NCBI GenBank assembly: GCA_937930165.1
Contig: CALGVL010000082.1
Location: 1-5,116, forward strand
Origin: an uncultured Acetobacteraceae bacterium
GTDB taxonomy: Bacteria > Pseudomonadota > Alphaproteobacteria > Acetobacterales > Acetobacteraceae
Length of the DNA: 5,116 nucleotides
Reading direction: 5' to 3'
Shown: positions 5,093-5,116 of the stretch, in pieces
How positions within the stretch are numbered: position 1 is the first letter of the stretch
How the letters are laid out: every line of letters starts with the position of its first letter
Position numbers and translations under genes: made by a program
Notes under the pieces: model-generated
Databases searched by the model: none
Told to the model about the DNA's origin: nothing
What the model saw: the letters and a program-made list of their open reading frames with translations, nothing else

Positions 5093-5116
5093 AGATCGGA
5101 AGAGTGTCGTGTAGGG
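5093..5116 (+). other. Illumina TruSeq adapter remnant at contig end (artefact)
   Basis: The last 24 bases begin AGATCGGAAGAG, the universal Illumina adapter core, and continue with the reverse complement of the TruSeq universal adapter. One mismatch is visible: T instead of C at 5105. It is not genomic sequence, and the true contig should end at or before 5092. Confidence 0.93.

Overview
The window is GC-rich bacterial DNA with tightly packed genes, Shine-Dalgarno-led starts and strong third-position GC bias. Family content (an AMACR-type CaiB/BaiF enzyme, an acetolactate-synthase-like TPP enzyme, a COG1926-type phosphoribosyltransferase, a tandem KGG-repeat stress protein and a DUF169 protein) suggests an alphaproteobacterium, perhaps Acetobacteraceae such as a Roseomonas relative. 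That placement is an impression from gene content, not a search result. The right end is not genomic: the last 24 bases match the Illumina TruSeq read-through adapter with one mismatch, so this is the end of a contig.

Layout from left to right. Positions 1-549 (minus) hold the N-terminal 183 codons of an alpha-methylacyl-CoA racemase-like protein that runs off the window. A 109-bp divergent gap carrying a perfect inverted repeat separates it from a complete 574-aa TPP-dependent enzyme on the plus strand (659-2383). A 229-bp gap follows, with several hairpins and a doubtful small ORF. Next is a 217-aa phosphoribosyltransferase (2613-3266, plus). It converges, 24 bp apart, with three minus-strand genes. 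Read in their own direction these are a 271-aa DUF169 protein (5008-4193), a 68-aa proline-rich mini-protein (4095-3889) and a 145-aa protein with four 27-residue KGG-type repeats (3728-3291). The 160-bp gap between the last two contains a perfect 13-bp-stem hairpin, a 14-bp perfect palindrome and an 11-bp direct repeat.

The racemase-like gene and the TPP enzyme share one divergent control region, so acyl-CoA and 2-oxo-acid chemistry could be co-regulated, but no pathway can be named from sequence. The phosphoribosyltransferase and KGG protein look like independent housekeeping or stress functions. I see no mobile element, CRISPR array, tRNA or rRNA, and no convincing new multi-gene system. 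The most useful points are the adapter artefact, the structured intergenic regions, the corrected starts of two genes, and the uncharacterised TPP, DUF169 and proline-rich proteins.
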